Under the pieces are notes generated by a model. It did no database searches, had not been told where the DNA came from, and saw nothing but the letters and a program-made list of their open reading frames with translations. A stretch of 45,876 nucleotides of DNA from Alphaproteobacteria bacterium (lineage in GTDB: Bacteria; Pseudomonadota; Alphaproteobacteria; Micavibrionales; Micavibrionaceae), in NCBI GenBank assembly GCA_018000295.1, contig JAGNKE010000022.1:1-45876 (forward strand), written 5' to 3'. The position numbers and the translations under genes are program-made. Each line of letters opens with the position of its first letter. Position 1 is the first letter of the stretch. Of this stretch, positions 14,465 to 23,381 are shown piece by piece.

Positions 14465-14956
14465 TTAGTTTTTTTCTGCATCCAGAGGGCTTTCGGAGTT
14501 GAGCTGGATGTAGTTCTGCAGGCCCATGTTTTTAATCATTTCGAGCTGGGTTTCGAGGTAATCGACGTGGCCTTCCTCATCGGCCAGGATTTTGGCGAAC
14601 AGGTCGCGTGAGACGTAATCCTTGACCTTTTCGGCGTAGGCGACGGCTTCGCGGTAGGTCTTGACGCCGTCGATCTCAAGCTTGAGGTCGCATTCCAGAA
14701 CTTCCTTGACGTTTTCGCCAATGAAGAGCTTGCCGAGCGCCTGAAGGTTTGGAAGGCCTTCAAGGAACAAGATGCGCTGGATCAGGGCATCGGCGTGGTG
14801 CATTTCCTCGATCGACTCCTTGTATTCATGCTTGCCGAGTTTGGTGATGCCCCAGTTGTCGAGCATCCGGGCGTGGAGGAAATACTGGTTCACCGCCGTC
14901 AGTTCCTTTTTCAAGGCGTCGTTGAGCAGTTCCAAGATTTTTTTATCGCCTTTCAT
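14465..14956 (-). CDS. bfr: Bacterioferritin
   Basis: A 163-residue protein that aligns almost colinearly with E. coli Bfr: [12 protein letters not shown] at the start, [29 protein letters not shown] and [10 protein letters not shown]. Ferroxidase ligands Glu18, Glu51 and His54, plus Glu94, Glu127 and His130 by alignment, are present, and Met52 in EEMHHAD is the inter-subunit haem ligand. It forms a 24-subunit shell that oxidises and stores iron. It follows purB by 16 nt and has a perfect GGAGGA ribosome-binding site, so it may be co-transcribed with purB. Its likely partner, the Bfd-like ferredoxin, is encoded nearby. Confidence 0.97.
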   Translation of the reverse strand: MKGDKKILELLNDALKKELTAVNQYFLHARMLDNWGITKLGKHEYKESIEEMHHADALIQRILFLEGLPNLQALGKLFIGENVKEVLECDLKLEIDGVKTYREAVAYAEKVKDYVSRDLFAKILADEEGHVDYLETQLEMIKNMGLQNYIQLNSESPLDAEKN

Positions 14957-14972
14957 GGCTTCCTCCGTTTGT

Positions 14973-16271
14973 TCAGGTCAAAGCGCGTTTGAGGATTTTA
15001 TCCACGTGCGCGGTGTAATGAGTGTAGTCGAAGATAGACTTCAGGGCTTTTTTGTCAAGTTTTGCGGTGACGTCCTTGTCTTTTTCGAGCAGGGCGAGGA
15101 GGGTTTGTTTGCCGCGGCTTTCCCAGACTTTCATGGCGTTGCGCTGGACAATACGATAGGCGTCCTCGCGGCTAATGCCCGATTGGGTCAGGGCGAGCAG
15201 GACGCGCTGGGAGAAGACGAGGCCGCCGGTTTTTTCCAGATTATCCTTCATCGTTTCGGGGTAGACGAGGAGCTTGTCGATTACACCTGTCAGCCGTGCG
15301 AGGGCGAAATCGAGCGTCACGCACGCGTCAGGGCCGATGTTGCGCTCTACGGACGAGTGCGAGATATCGCGTTCGTGCCAGAGCGTGACGTTCTCCATGG
15401 CGGGAACGACCATCGAGCGCACGAGGCGGGCGAGGCCCGTCAGGTTTTCGGTGAGGATCGGGTTGCGCTTGTGCGGCATGGCCGACGAGCCCTTCTGGCC
15501 CGGCGAGAAAAATTCCTCCGCTTCTCTGACTTCGGTTCTCTGGAGGTGGCGGATTTCGGTGGCGAGGTTTTCAACCGAGCTGGCGATCACGCCGAGGGTC
15601 GCGAAGAACATGGCGTGGCGGTCGCGGGGGATAACCTGCGTGGCCACGGTTTCGGGCTTGAGGCCCATCTTTTTGGCGACGTATTCCTCCACTTCCGGGG
15701 AGACGGTGGCGTAAGTTCCGACCGCGCCGGAGATGGTGCAGATGGCGATTTCCTCGCGGGCGGTTTCGAGGCGTTGCTTTGCGCGTTTGAAGGCGGCGTA
15801 GTGGCCCGCGAGTTTCAGGCCGAAGGTTGTCGGTTCGGCGTGGATGCCATGGGAGCGGCCGATGCAGAGCGTGTGTTTATGTTCCTGTGCCCGGCGTTTC
15901 AAGGCGGCCAGCAACTTGTCGAGATCGTCCAGCAGGATATCGGCGGCCTGGGTCAGTTGCTTGGAGAAGCAGGTGTCCACCACATCGGAGCTGGTCATGC
16001 CCTGATGGACGTAGCGGCTTTCGGGGCCGACAAATTCGGCGACGGAGGTGAGGAAGGCGATGACATCGTGTTTGACTTCGGCCTCGATTTCGTCGATGCG
16101 CTTGATGTCGAAATCGCCCTTTTCGCGCAGAGCCTTGGCCGCGCTTTTGGGGACGGTGCCCATTTGCGCCATTTTGTCGGTGGCGTGGGTTTCGATCTCC
16201 AGCCATATCCTGAAGCGGTTTTCCGACTCGAAGATTGCGGCCATTTCCTTGCGGGTGTAACGGGGGATCAT
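14973..16271 (-). CDS. purB: Adenylosuccinate lyase
   Basis: A 432-residue enzyme of the fumarase/aspartase superfamily, the usual length for PurB. It carries the [11 protein letters not shown] signature (the flexible catalytic loop with the active Ser), TSSDVVDT, and [13 protein letters not shown] with the conserved catalytic His. It acts twice in purine synthesis, releasing fumarate from SAICAR and from adenylosuccinate. ATG 16271 has AGGAAA upstream. The gene lies between the AT-rich TPR gene and bfr and is transcribed in the same direction as both, with bfr directly downstream. Confidence 0.98.
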   Translation of the reverse strand: MIPRYTRKEMAAIFESENRFRIWLEIETHATDKMAQMGTVPKSAAKALREKGDFDIKRIDEIEAEVKHDVIAFLTSVAEFVGPESRYVHQGMTSSDVVDTCFSKQLTQAADILLDDLDKLLAALKRRAQEHKHTLCIGRSHGIHAEPTTFGLKLAGHYAAFKRAKQRLETAREEIAICTISGAVGTYATVSPEVEEYVAKKMGLKPETVATQVIPRDRHAMFFATLGVIASSVENLATEIRHLQRTEVREAEEFFSPGQKGSSAMPHKRNPILTENLTGLARLVRSMVVPAMENVTLWHERDISHSSVERNIGPDACVTLDFALARLTGVIDKLLVYPETMKDNLEKTGGLVFSQRVLLALTQSGISREDAYRIVQRNAMKVWESRGKQTLLALLEKDKDVTAKLDKKALKSIFDYTHYTAHVDKILKRALT

Positions 16272-16350
16272 CTCAATTTTTCCTGTCGGCGCCTATCTGT
16301 CGTTTTCCAGCGATTTTACAGTAGAAAAGTCTATCTGCAAGGCTTGTCAG

Positions 16351-18048
16351 TTAAAACTTAATTAGGTCAAAGGGAGGATGTTGTATGAAATGATTTGCCT
16401 TTTTCGCCATCATTACGTTACCTGACTCTTCAAAATATATAAGCGCTTTTTTCCAATATTCTTTTGCTGTTTGAATATTTTCCCGAAGAAAGAGGTTTAC
16501 TCCGATATTAAAGTATGTATTAGCGAGGGCGTTTTTATAACCTAGTTTAGAAAACAGATCTAAAGCATATAGGTATTTTTCTAAGGCTAGATCTAAGTTT
16601 TTTTGTAGATCATAGATGGTGCCCATACTCATATAAGCACCTGCAACTCCTTCTTTAATACCCATTTCTAGGTTTAGCTTTAAGGATTTACTTAAGCAAC
16701 TAAGTGCTTTTTTATAAAAGTCTTTACCTTTGTTTTTATACATAATACCCAGGTTTGCGTAAGTAATAGCTAGCTCTCTTTTATCTCCAATTTTTTCCTT
16801 TATTTTAAGTGATTCAAAATAACATTCTTCGGCTTTTTCTACATTGCCGGAATAAAAATTGTTTGTATCTGCGTATAAATTTCCTAAGTTTCCTAGGGTT
16901 TCAGATATCCCACGTAAATCTTTAATCTGATTGTTAATAATAAGCGCTTGTTCGAGGTTATTAGCCGCTAAGTCATAATTTCCGCTACGTATGTTTAATG
17001 TAGCCAAGTTGTTCAATGTGATAGCGTGGCTTTGTGTATTTTTATTTTTCTTACATAGATCAAGTGCAAATGCGTAATGTTGAAAAGCTTGGTTAGTATC
17101 TCCCTTTTGTTCATATATGTTGCCTAAAGCAGAATGTACGGCAATAAGTAAGTTTTCGTCATTTTGTGCAAACCTTATCAGATTAATAAATATTTCTGTT
17201 GCTTCTTGAGGATAACCTTTCAATATTTTTATTAATCCTACTAGATACAATGCGATTGTATCATTAGGGGTTAAATTTAATATTGTATTTGCAGCTTTTT
17301 CTGCTTCATCAAGATTGCCTATAAGATAAGACCATTCGGCAATTTTTTTGTAAGTGCTAAGCAGATTTTCTTTTTCATTATTAACTTTATCGATTAATGC
17401 ATCGATAATTGCTTGCCCACCTTTAAGCCTTATACTGCTCTCTATATTAGGTATGTCTCTGATATCTTTTATTGCTTCTGCAATGTTCTGGGACAAGGGT
17501 GGCTCAATTTTGTTGGGATATATATTTTGTATTTCATTAATTATTTTTGCTTGATTTGCGAGTATAAGTTCTTGATTCTTTAGTAATTCTGCTAATTTGT
17601 TATTTTTATCATGTTCAGATACTTCTAGTTTTTTTTCTATTTCTGACAGATTTTTTTCGATCTTATCAACTTTTTTGCTAGTCAGAGGTAATGATACTTC
17701 TGGGTGCTCATATATAGTTTGTTCCAGTATTTCAATAAACCTTAAGCATACACTTTCAGCAGAGTTATGTATGTCAGCAGTTAGGTATTCTTTATATTCT
17801 TCGATTATCGCATTTTGCTCTGGCAAGATTCCTTTCGTAATAAAATTATAGGCATGCTGTGAAATAATTTGTTCTGCAAAAACGCGGTCAAAAGTCTCTG
17901 CGTGGTCGGGGTGTTCTTTATGTAAGAGATCAAGAGCTTTGCGAATAATTTTTGTAGGAAGAATTAAATTCTTTTTTCTTTTTTCTAGGCTCTTTTTGAG
18001 ACCATCTAGAGCCATAGTCTCCATGATTTTTTTTAGAGCATCGGTCAT
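16351..18048 (-). CDS. TPR-repeat protein with coiled-coil segment, AT-rich, probably acquired
   Basis: A 565-residue cytoplasmic protein. N-terminal 1-110 is helical with no clear domain; residues about 125-175 form a Lys/Glu-rich coiled coil (KKVDKIEKNLSEIEKKLEV). From about 230 to 545 there are at least eight tetratricopeptide repeats, several of the Rapsyn/LGN type (for example HSALGNIYEQKGDTNQA, AITLNNLATLNIRSGNYDLA, AITYANLGIMYKNKG, ANTYFNIGV). TPR arrays mediate protein contacts. The gene is much more AT-rich than all of its neighbours and uses AT-ending codons, and no strong ribosome-binding site precedes the ATG. It ends close to purB. A role in defence or signalling is possible but not demonstrated. 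Confidence 0.85.
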   Translation of the reverse strand: MTDALKKIMETMALDGLKKSLEKRKKNLILPTKIIRKALDLLHKEHPDHAETFDRVFAEQIISQHAYNFITKGILPEQNAIIEEYKEYLTADIHNSAESVCLRFIEILEQTIYEHPEVSLPLTSKKVDKIEKNLSEIEKKLEVSEHDKNNKLAELLKNQELILANQAKIINEIQNIYPNKIEPPLSQNIAEAIKDIRDIPNIESSIRLKGGQAIIDALIDKVNNEKENLLSTYKKIAEWSYLIGNLDEAEKAANTILNLTPNDTIALYLVGLIKILKGYPQEATEIFINLIRFAQNDENLLIAVHSALGNIYEQKGDTNQAFQHYAFALDLCKKNKNTQSHAITLNNLATLNIRSGNYDLAANNLEQALIINNQIKDLRGISETLGNLGNLYADTNNFYSGNVEKAEECYFESLKIKEKIGDKRELAITYANLGIMYKNKGKDFYKKALSCLSKSLKLNLEMGIKEGVAGAYMSMGTIYDLQKNLDLALEKYLYALDLFSKLGYKNALANTYFNIGVNLFLRENIQTAKEYWKKALIYFEESGNVMMAKKANHFIQHPPFDLIKF

Positions 18049-18093
18049 ATTAAATGGTTCATTTAAAATTAATTATTATAAATTTTTCTAAGT

Positions 18094-18684
18094 TTATTCA
18101 GGATAATATCGGTAGTGCCCGGTGATTGTATAGGAGAAAAGCATATCTTCAAGCTCGGTTCCAGCCCCGATATTATGGACGATGAGGGGGCGGAGGCCAT
18201 CGGGGGAGCGTTTGTCCGTTACGATGCCGATATGGGGCAGGGTGCCGACCATCTTCAGGTTCCAGGTCACGAGGTCGCCGGTTTTGTAATCGTCCGGGTT
18301 CTCTGTGACGGGGAGGGATTGGCCGTGGCGGGTGAAGAAGGTCTGGAGGTTCGGGACGCGGCGGTGGTCGATGTTCGTATCCGGCCGTTTCAAGCCCCAG
18401 AGTTTGGGGTAGAGGCTGAAATGGGCCTTCATGTCCTCGTGGACCTCCTTCTGCAGGTCGATGCCGAGGGTTCGGTAGGCGCGGATGATGACATCGGTGC
18501 AGACGCCGAGATAGGCGGGGACGTCCCCGCCGGGGTAGGGGATTTTGAAATAGCTGCCGTCGTAGGTGACGGAGGTTTCGGTTTGCTTCAGGGCGGCCTG
18601 TGCGAGGGTTTCGGGGACAACGGCGGCGTGAGCTGGGCCCAAGACTACGAGGAAAAAAAGAACAAGAAGGGCGCGCAGGGGCAT
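18094..18684 (-). CDS. DUF1287 secreted protein, NlpC/P60-like fold
   Basis: A 196-residue protein of the DUF1287 (YijF) family with a signal peptide cleaved after about residue 20 (PAHAA). Conserved features are GVCTDV (Cys62), the HIGIV and IVHNIG segments, and the W-x-L block GDLVTWNL. The Cys plus downstream His arrangement resembles NlpC/P60 hydrolases, so a periplasmic cell-wall amidase or a related activity is plausible. AGGAAA precedes the ATG. It follows the YkuD-family gene by 30 nt on the same strand, so the two probably form a cell-wall operon. Confidence 0.85.
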   Translation of the reverse strand: MPLRALLVLFFLVVLGPAHAAVVPETLAQAALKQTETSVTYDGSYFKIPYPGGDVPAYLGVCTDVIIRAYRTLGIDLQKEVHEDMKAHFSLYPKLWGLKRPDTNIDHRRVPNLQTFFTRHGQSLPVTENPDDYKTGDLVTWNLKMVGTLPHIGIVTDKRSPDGLRPLIVHNIGAGTELEDMLFSYTITGHYRYYPE

Positions 18685-18714
18685 ATTTTTCCTGAATTAA
18701 GGATGCTCAGAGTT

Positions 18715-19485
18715 TTATTTCTGCGCGAGGGCGAAGCTCTTGCCGATCGGGGGCAGGGCGTCCGTCGCGAAGGCGTACTGCTTTTTTTCCACGCGGACAT
18801 CCGGGGGGATCTTCGCGACTTCGAATGAATCATAGCCCTGCTTCATGTTGACCCAGAAGGGATACCATTCGGAGTAGAGGCGCATGGCCATTTTTTCCTC
18901 CGTCATCTCGAAGGGGAAAATATGCACCGGCACCGAGCCGCCGTTCTTTTTCAGGCTTTCCTCAACCAGAAGGTAGATTTCGCCGATGTGATTGTCGGTC
19001 ATGGCGAAGCAGCCCTTTGAGACGCAGTTGCCGTGGACCATCAGAGCCTTTCCGGTGCGGCCCAATGAACGGTCGTAGGCGTTCGGGTAACCGAGATCGA
19101 AGGAGAGGAAAAACTTGCTGTTCGGGTTGAGCTGTTTTTCCGTGACTTCGTAGAAGCCCTCGGGCGCCTGAAGATCGCCTTCCTTCTGTTTCGGGCCAAG
19201 CTTGCCGGAGGCGCGGCAGATGGGGTAGGTGCGGAAGAGGTCGTATTTGCCGGTCTGTTCGTCCTGAAGCCAGACTTCCATCTGCATTTCGGATTTGAAG
19301 GCGCGGATATAGACGGGGTCGCCGATTTTCATGTCCTGCTTGGCGAGGCGCATTTCAAGCTGCGGCTTGGTTTTATAGTGGACGTATTCGAGGGGGGTGA
19401 AGTTGCGCTTGGTGCTCTGGCAGCCTGTCAGTGCAAGCAGTGCCACCATCAACAGTCCGAAATGCGTATAAAGCGTGCGACCCAT
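18715..19485 (-). CDS. YkuD-domain lipoprotein (YafK/DpaA-like)
   Basis: A 256-residue protein with lipobox LALTGC (Cys22). The YkuD catalytic block is H151-G-N-C-V-S-K-G-C159, with the catalytic His and Cys, preceded by the L-G-x-x-G-K-x-L-M-V strand. The flanking KEGDLQAPEGFYEV block is typical of the YafK subgroup. In E. coli, YafK (DpaA) removes Braun lipoprotein from peptidoglycan, whereas other YkuD proteins are L,D-transpeptidases, so either activity is possible. It is upstream of the DUF1287 gene in a likely two-gene operon. The lipobox suggests anchoring in the outer membrane. Confidence 0.9.
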   Translation of the reverse strand: MGRTLYTHFGLLMVALLALTGCQSTKRNFTPLEYVHYKTKPQLEMRLAKQDMKIGDPVYIRAFKSEMQMEVWLQDEQTGKYDLFRTYPICRASGKLGPKQKEGDLQAPEGFYEVTEKQLNPNSKFFLSFDLGYPNAYDRSLGRTGKALMVHGNCVSKGCFAMTDNHIGEIYLLVEESLKKNGGSVPVHIFPFEMTEEKMAMRLYSEWYPFWVNMKQGYDSFEVAKIPPDVRVEKKQYAFATDALPPIGKSFALAQK

Positions 19486-19540
19486 GGTCCGATCTTACCC
19501 TATTAATAATACAATAATAAAACTAAAAGAATCGTATTCT

Positions 19541-20251
19541 TCAGGTCATCAAGCCTTCGTTTTTGAGGCTGGTATGGCCTTTACGGGCGATGATGATATG
19601 ATCATGCACCGTTATGTTAAATGTTTTTGCAGCCTGAACGATTTCCCGCGTCATGTCAATATCCGCCTGCGAGGGCTTGGGGTCGCCGCTGGGGTGGTTG
19701 TGGACCAGAATCAGGGCTGTGGCGCCGATTTCCAGTGCGCGTTTCATGATTTCCCGGGGATAGGCGGGTGTGTGGTCCACGGTTCCGGTCTGCTGGATTT
19801 CGTCGGCCAGCAGTTCGTTCTTCTTGTTTAGGAAGATAATCCTGAAATGTTCGCGGATTTCGTGAGCCATTGTCGAGCGGCAGTAATCGAGGAGTTTCGA
19901 CCAAGAATTCAGGATCGGCTTTCCGGTCAGTTCCTGTTTGAGCATCCGGTGGGAGAGGGCGGTCACCGTCTTGATGGAAATGGCCGTGTTTTCGCTGATT
20001 CCATTGATTTTAACGAGATCGGCGATTGGGGCATTCAGTAGCGCCGGAAGCGACCCGAAGGCCTGTAAAAGGCTCTTGGCGAGGGGTTTTACGTCGCGGC
20101 GCGGTATGGCCTGGAAGAGCAGAAGTTCGAGCAGTTCATAGTCCGCCAAGGCGTCGGGGCCGGATTTCAGGAAACGTTCGCGCAGGCGCTGCCGATGGCC
20201 GGTATAATGGGGTTCCGGGTCTTTTTCCTCGCTTTTAAGGGCGTTTTGCAT
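19541..20251 (-). CDS. radC: RadC-family protein (JAMM/MPN domain)
   Basis: A 236-residue protein. The N-terminal half carries a helix-hairpin-helix-like UPF0758 segment (residues about 15-105, with [12 protein letters not shown]). The C-terminal RadC/MPN domain has the zinc motif His184-Asn-His186-Pro-Ser188 ... Asp197 ([14 protein letters not shown]) with the upstream Glu. RadC proteins are widespread but their biochemical role is unclear despite the DNA-repair name; the JAMM metal site is complete, so catalysis is possible. It is divergent from the 51-residue gene to the right. Confidence 0.93.
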   Translation of the reverse strand: MQNALKSEEKDPEPHYTGHRQRLRERFLKSGPDALADYELLELLLFQAIPRRDVKPLAKSLLQAFGSLPALLNAPIADLVKINGISENTAISIKTVTALSHRMLKQELTGKPILNSWSKLLDYCRSTMAHEIREHFRIIFLNKKNELLADEIQQTGTVDHTPAYPREIMKRALEIGATALILVHNHPSGDPKPSQADIDMTREIVQAAKTFNITVHDHIIIARKGHTSLKNEGLMT

Positions 20252-20416
20252 GAGTTCTTAACGTCCTGTTTTACTGTCCTTTTTTGGCAAAAATCCCTTA
20301 AAAGCACTATGCGGGAAGGGCCGGGCTTATGCAAACAGATTTCGTAAGATTTTATTCATTTTTTACCTATACGATAGGGATAGATTGTTTGTTCCTCTTA
20401 CGTGTGGGTCAGGGAA

Positions 20417-20572
20417 ATGTCCGAATTAAACAGAGAAGAGTCGATTAAAGCTTTCGCATCTGCAGCATCCTTGCTGATGGAGCAGTATCTGGTGAGCGAG
20501 AAAGCCGACTGGGACGAGCGTTTTGTTCTCAGTGCGTCCAATAGTCCGGCCAAAGTCCGCAAAGTTTCCTAA
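20417..20572 (+). CDS. Small protein of 51 residues, unknown function
   Basis: An ATG at 20417 preceded by GTCAGGGAA opens a 51-codon frame ending in TAA at 20572. The product begins MSELNREESIKAF, has a helical middle with SLLMEQYLVSEKADWDERF, and a short basic tail; no signal peptide or membrane helix. It is isolated from other plus-strand genes, and its stop is one base from the 3' end of map on the other strand. The codon pattern is ordinary for this window. No family recognised, and it would be easy to miss because of its size. Confidence 0.6.
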   Translation: MSELNREESIKAFASAASLLMEQYLVSEKADWDERFVLSASNSPAKVRKVS

Positions 20573-20573
20573 G

Positions 20574-21407
20574 TCAGTTATTATAGGGCGGCTTCGTGAA
20601 GCCGCGGGGGGACAGGGTGAAAATTTCGCACCCTGTTTCTGTTACGCCGATTGAGTGTTCGAATTGGGCGGACAACGAGAAATCCTTTGTCACCGCCGTC
20701 CAGCCATCCTTCTGAAGATTCGTCTGCCAGTTTCCGGCGTTGATCATGGGCTCCACGGTGAAAATCATTCCGGGGCGCAGCATTGTTCCTGTTCCCGCCT
20801 GTCCGTAGTGCATGACCGATGGGGGGGCGTGAAAGACGCGGCCGAGACCGTGGCCGCAATAATCGCGCACCACCGAAAATCTTTGTGCCTCCACCATCGT
20901 CTGGATCGCCGCGCCGATATCGCCGAGGCGGCTGCCGGGTTTGATCGTCGCAATTCCGGCCATCATGGCGTCGTAGGTGATATCTACCAGGCGGCGGGCC
21001 TTGACGGGGATTTTGGTGCCGACCAGATACATCCGCGAGGTATCGCCGTGCCAGCCATCCAAGATAACGGTGACGTCGATGTTGATAATGTCGCCTTCCT
21101 TAAGTCTTTTGTCGCCGGGAATTCCGTGGCAGACGACATGGTTGACCGAGGTGCAGATGGATTTCGGGAAGGGGTAGGGGCCGGCGCCCTGATAGTTCAG
21201 GGGGGCGGGTATGCCGCCGTTCGAAATGATATGGTCGTGGCAGAGGGTGTCCAGTTCCTCGGTCGAAATTCCCGGTTTTACGTGGTCGGTGATCATGTCC
21301 AGCACTTCGGCGGCCAGACGTCCGGCGCGGCGCATTCCTTCGAAATCCCTTTCTGTGTGGAGTTCGATGCCCTCGGGCGTGAAGGTGTTTTCCATTGCTT
21401 GTTTCAT
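20574..21407 (-). CDS. map: Methionine aminopeptidase, type I
   Basis: A 277-residue type I MetAP. It removes the initiator Met from nascent proteins using a two-metal centre. Conserved segments include HGIPGDKRLKEGDIINID, DGWHGDTSRMY (both metal-binding Asp), GHGLGRVFH (metal-binding His), TVEPMI (Glu) and FEHSIGVTE (Glu). The length fits with a short N-terminal extension before the catalytic domain. The ATG at 21407 follows AGGCGGAAAA. It is divergent from the CinA-N gene, 89 nt apart, and its 3' end faces the 51-residue gene. Confidence 0.96.
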   Translation of the reverse strand: MKQAMENTFTPEGIELHTERDFEGMRRAGRLAAEVLDMITDHVKPGISTEELDTLCHDHIISNGGIPAPLNYQGAGPYPFPKSICTSVNHVVCHGIPGDKRLKEGDIINIDVTVILDGWHGDTSRMYLVGTKIPVKARRLVDITYDAMMAGIATIKPGSRLGDIGAAIQTMVEAQRFSVVRDYCGHGLGRVFHAPPSVMHYGQAGTGTMLRPGMIFTVEPMINAGNWQTNLQKDGWTAVTKDFSLSAQFEHSIGVTETGCEIFTLSPRGFTKPPYNN

Positions 21408-21496
21408 TTTTCCGCCTGTGCGGGAATACTCGCTGTTTTCCGCGCTTTTGCCATGATAGATATAACTTGGTGCAAAAACTGTAAAGATGCAAGACT

Positions 21497-22267
21497 ATGA
21501 ATCCTGCGAGCGAAAACACCAGCAAAACGAAGTATACCGCCGCGCTTCTTGTGATCGGCAATGAAATCCTGTCTGGACGGACGCAGGACAAGAATATCAA
21601 CTGGATCGCCGTCAAGCTCGGGGAGCGCGGAATTACGCTCTCAGAGGTCCGGGTTGTGCCGGATATCGAGGGGCGGGTGGTTGAGGCGGTTGTGACTCTG
21701 AGCGGCCAATGTGACTATGTTTTTACAACGGGTGGAATCGGGCCGACACACGACGACATCACCGCGGAATGCATGGCTAAGGCGTTCAAAGCGCCGCTGG
21801 CGCAGGATCCGGAGGCTTACGCTATGCTGAAAGCACATTACGGGGAGCAGAATTTGACCCCTGCGCGGCTGAAGATGGCTCTGGTGCCCGCCGGGGCAAG
21901 GCTTATCCCCAATCCCGTCTCCGGGGCGCCGGGATTTGCGCTCGGGAATGTCTATGTCATGGCGGGGGTGCCGAGGATCATGCAGGCGATGCTCGATCAT
22001 GTTCTGGCCACGCTTAAGGGCGGGGCGCTGGTGCTTTCGAAGACCATCACCTGCGATTTGCCGGAGAGCCGCATAGCGGAAGGGCTGGCGGCTATACAAG
22101 GGCGCTGGGCGGAGGTGGAGATCGGCAGCTATCCGCATTTTCAGGACGGGAATTTCGGGGTGAGCCTTGTTCTGCGATCTATCCATGAGGATCAGCTTGA
22201 ATATGCCGCAGCGGAGGTCCAGGCGCTGGTGGAACAGGTTCTGGCTCAGCGCAAAGATGCTTCCTAA
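21497..22267 (+). CDS. MoCF/CinA-N domain protein (molybdopterin-binding-like)
   Basis: A 256-residue protein consisting of the CinA N-terminal (MoCF_biosynth) domain: GNEILSGRTQDKNINWIA near the start and FTTGGIGPTHDDITAE, the substrate-binding loop, are diagnostic. CinA proteins of many bacteria have an additional C-terminal nicotinamide mononucleotide deamidase domain; it is absent here. Stand-alone members are annotated as competence/damage-inducible A-like or as ADP-ribose pyrophosphatase (COG1058), so a nucleotide or molybdopterin role is likely but unspecified. Its stop is three bases from the convergent desaturase. Confidence 0.93.
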   Translation: MNPASENTSKTKYTAALLVIGNEILSGRTQDKNINWIAVKLGERGITLSEVRVVPDIEGRVVEAVVTLSGQCDYVFTTGGIGPTHDDITAECMAKAFKAPLAQDPEAYAMLKAHYGEQNLTPARLKMALVPAGARLIPNPVSGAPGFALGNVYVMAGVPRIMQAMLDHVLATLKGGALVLSKTITCDLPESRIAEGLAAIQGRWAEVEIGSYPHFQDGNFGVSLVLRSIHEDQLEYAAAEVQALVEQVLAQRKDAS

Positions 22268-22270
22268 AAT

Positions 22271-23314
22271 TTAAATCTTCTCGAAGCCGATGAGGCGCTG
22301 GGACTCTTCGTCCCAAAGTCTGAGATGCAGGCATTTCAGGCTGTCTTTAAGGGTAATACGGTTGATTTGTTTTAGTTCCGGGTGGGCGTCCATACAGTCC
22401 TGCAGCCGATAGTTCGGTATTTTGGCGCAGAGGTGGTGAATATGGTGGAGGCCGATATTGCCCGTGAACCACTGGAGAATTCTGGGCATCTCGTAATAAG
22501 AGCTGCCGTGAAGAGCCGATTCCCTTGATGACCAGTTTTCATGCTTTTGCCAGTAAGTATCCTCGAACTGGTGCTGAACGTAGAAGAGCCAGCCGCCGAT
22601 CCATGAGGTCAGGATCAGAACCGGGAGATAAATTGCCAAGACTGCGTTGAATCCGAGAGCGATCCCGATTGAAGCGTATACGCCCAGCAAAGCTGCGTTC
22701 GTCAGCATGATGCTTTTAAAAATCGAGGCGTTTGAGAGCGTTTTGTAATCTCCATAGAAATGGGTCTGAAAGTTGAAAGGGATGCGCTGGGCGATCATGA
22801 TGTAAAACGGGGTTCCCAGAAGAACAAGTATGAGAGGGTTACGGTATACGCGGTAGGCGGCCTGCATCTTTTTTGACATGGCCTTGTATTCCCTGACCGT
22901 TATCGTGTCGATGCCGCCGATGCTGCGTCGGTCGAGGTCGCCGGAGGTTGCGTGGTGCATATTGTGGGCGCGGCGCCAGAAATCGTAGGGGGTGAAGGTC
23001 AGAAGGCTTAAGGCTCTGCCGGTCCAGTTATTTGCGCTTTTTGAGGAGAAGAAGGAGCCGTGTCCACAATCGTGCTGGAAAATGAATATCCGTGTGAGAA
23101 GGCCCGCAGCGATCACGATGAAAGGGACGGCCAAAATCCATGATGTCTGCAGCAAGAGGAAGGCGAAGGTCAGAACAGAGAAAAAGAGCGCTAAAGTGCT
23201 GACGAGTTGGAACAGGCTTTTCGACAGGCTCGATCCTGAATAGCCTTTACAGTGCTTTTCTATTTCCAAGATAAAAGATTGCGGCCTTTCATCCGGGTGA
23301 ACATCAGTAGTCAT
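22271..23314 (-). CDS. Membrane fatty-acid desaturase
   Basis: A 347-residue integral membrane di-iron desaturase. All three histidine boxes are present: HDCGH (about residue 82), HNMHH (RRAHNMHHATSGD), and HHIHH near the C-terminus. About four to six membrane segments separate them. The start at ATG 23314 is preferred over the TTG codon just before it. Such enzymes introduce double bonds in fatty acyl chains of lipids or acyl carriers; some relatives are beta-carotene-type hydroxylases, but the HDCGH and HHIHH forms fit acyl-lipid desaturases. It is convergent with the CinA-N gene and lies upstream of the polysaccharide genes on the same strand. Confidence 0.93.
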   Translation of the reverse strand: MTTDVHPDERPQSFILEIEKHCKGYSGSSLSKSLFQLVSTLALFFSVLTFAFLLLQTSWILAVPFIVIAAGLLTRIFIFQHDCGHGSFFSSKSANNWTGRALSLLTFTPYDFWRRAHNMHHATSGDLDRRSIGGIDTITVREYKAMSKKMQAAYRVYRNPLILVLLGTPFYIMIAQRIPFNFQTHFYGDYKTLSNASIFKSIMLTNAALLGVYASIGIALGFNAVLAIYLPVLILTSWIGGWLFYVQHQFEDTYWQKHENWSSRESALHGSSYYEMPRILQWFTGNIGLHHIHHLCAKIPNYRLQDCMDAHPELKQINRITLKDSLKCLHLRLWDEESQRLIGFEKI

Positions 23315-23381
23315 CAAAAACGCTGGCCGCTTTCGTTAAGAGTTGTCCAAACCTGCCTGAAAGAAGACCAAAAAGATAGTT

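Noticed and set aside
14772..16361. 529-residue plus-strand open frame
   Set aside because: It lies antisense to bfr and purB, both certain genes; its Gly/Asp/Val-rich composition is that of a frame opposite GC-rich coding sequence.
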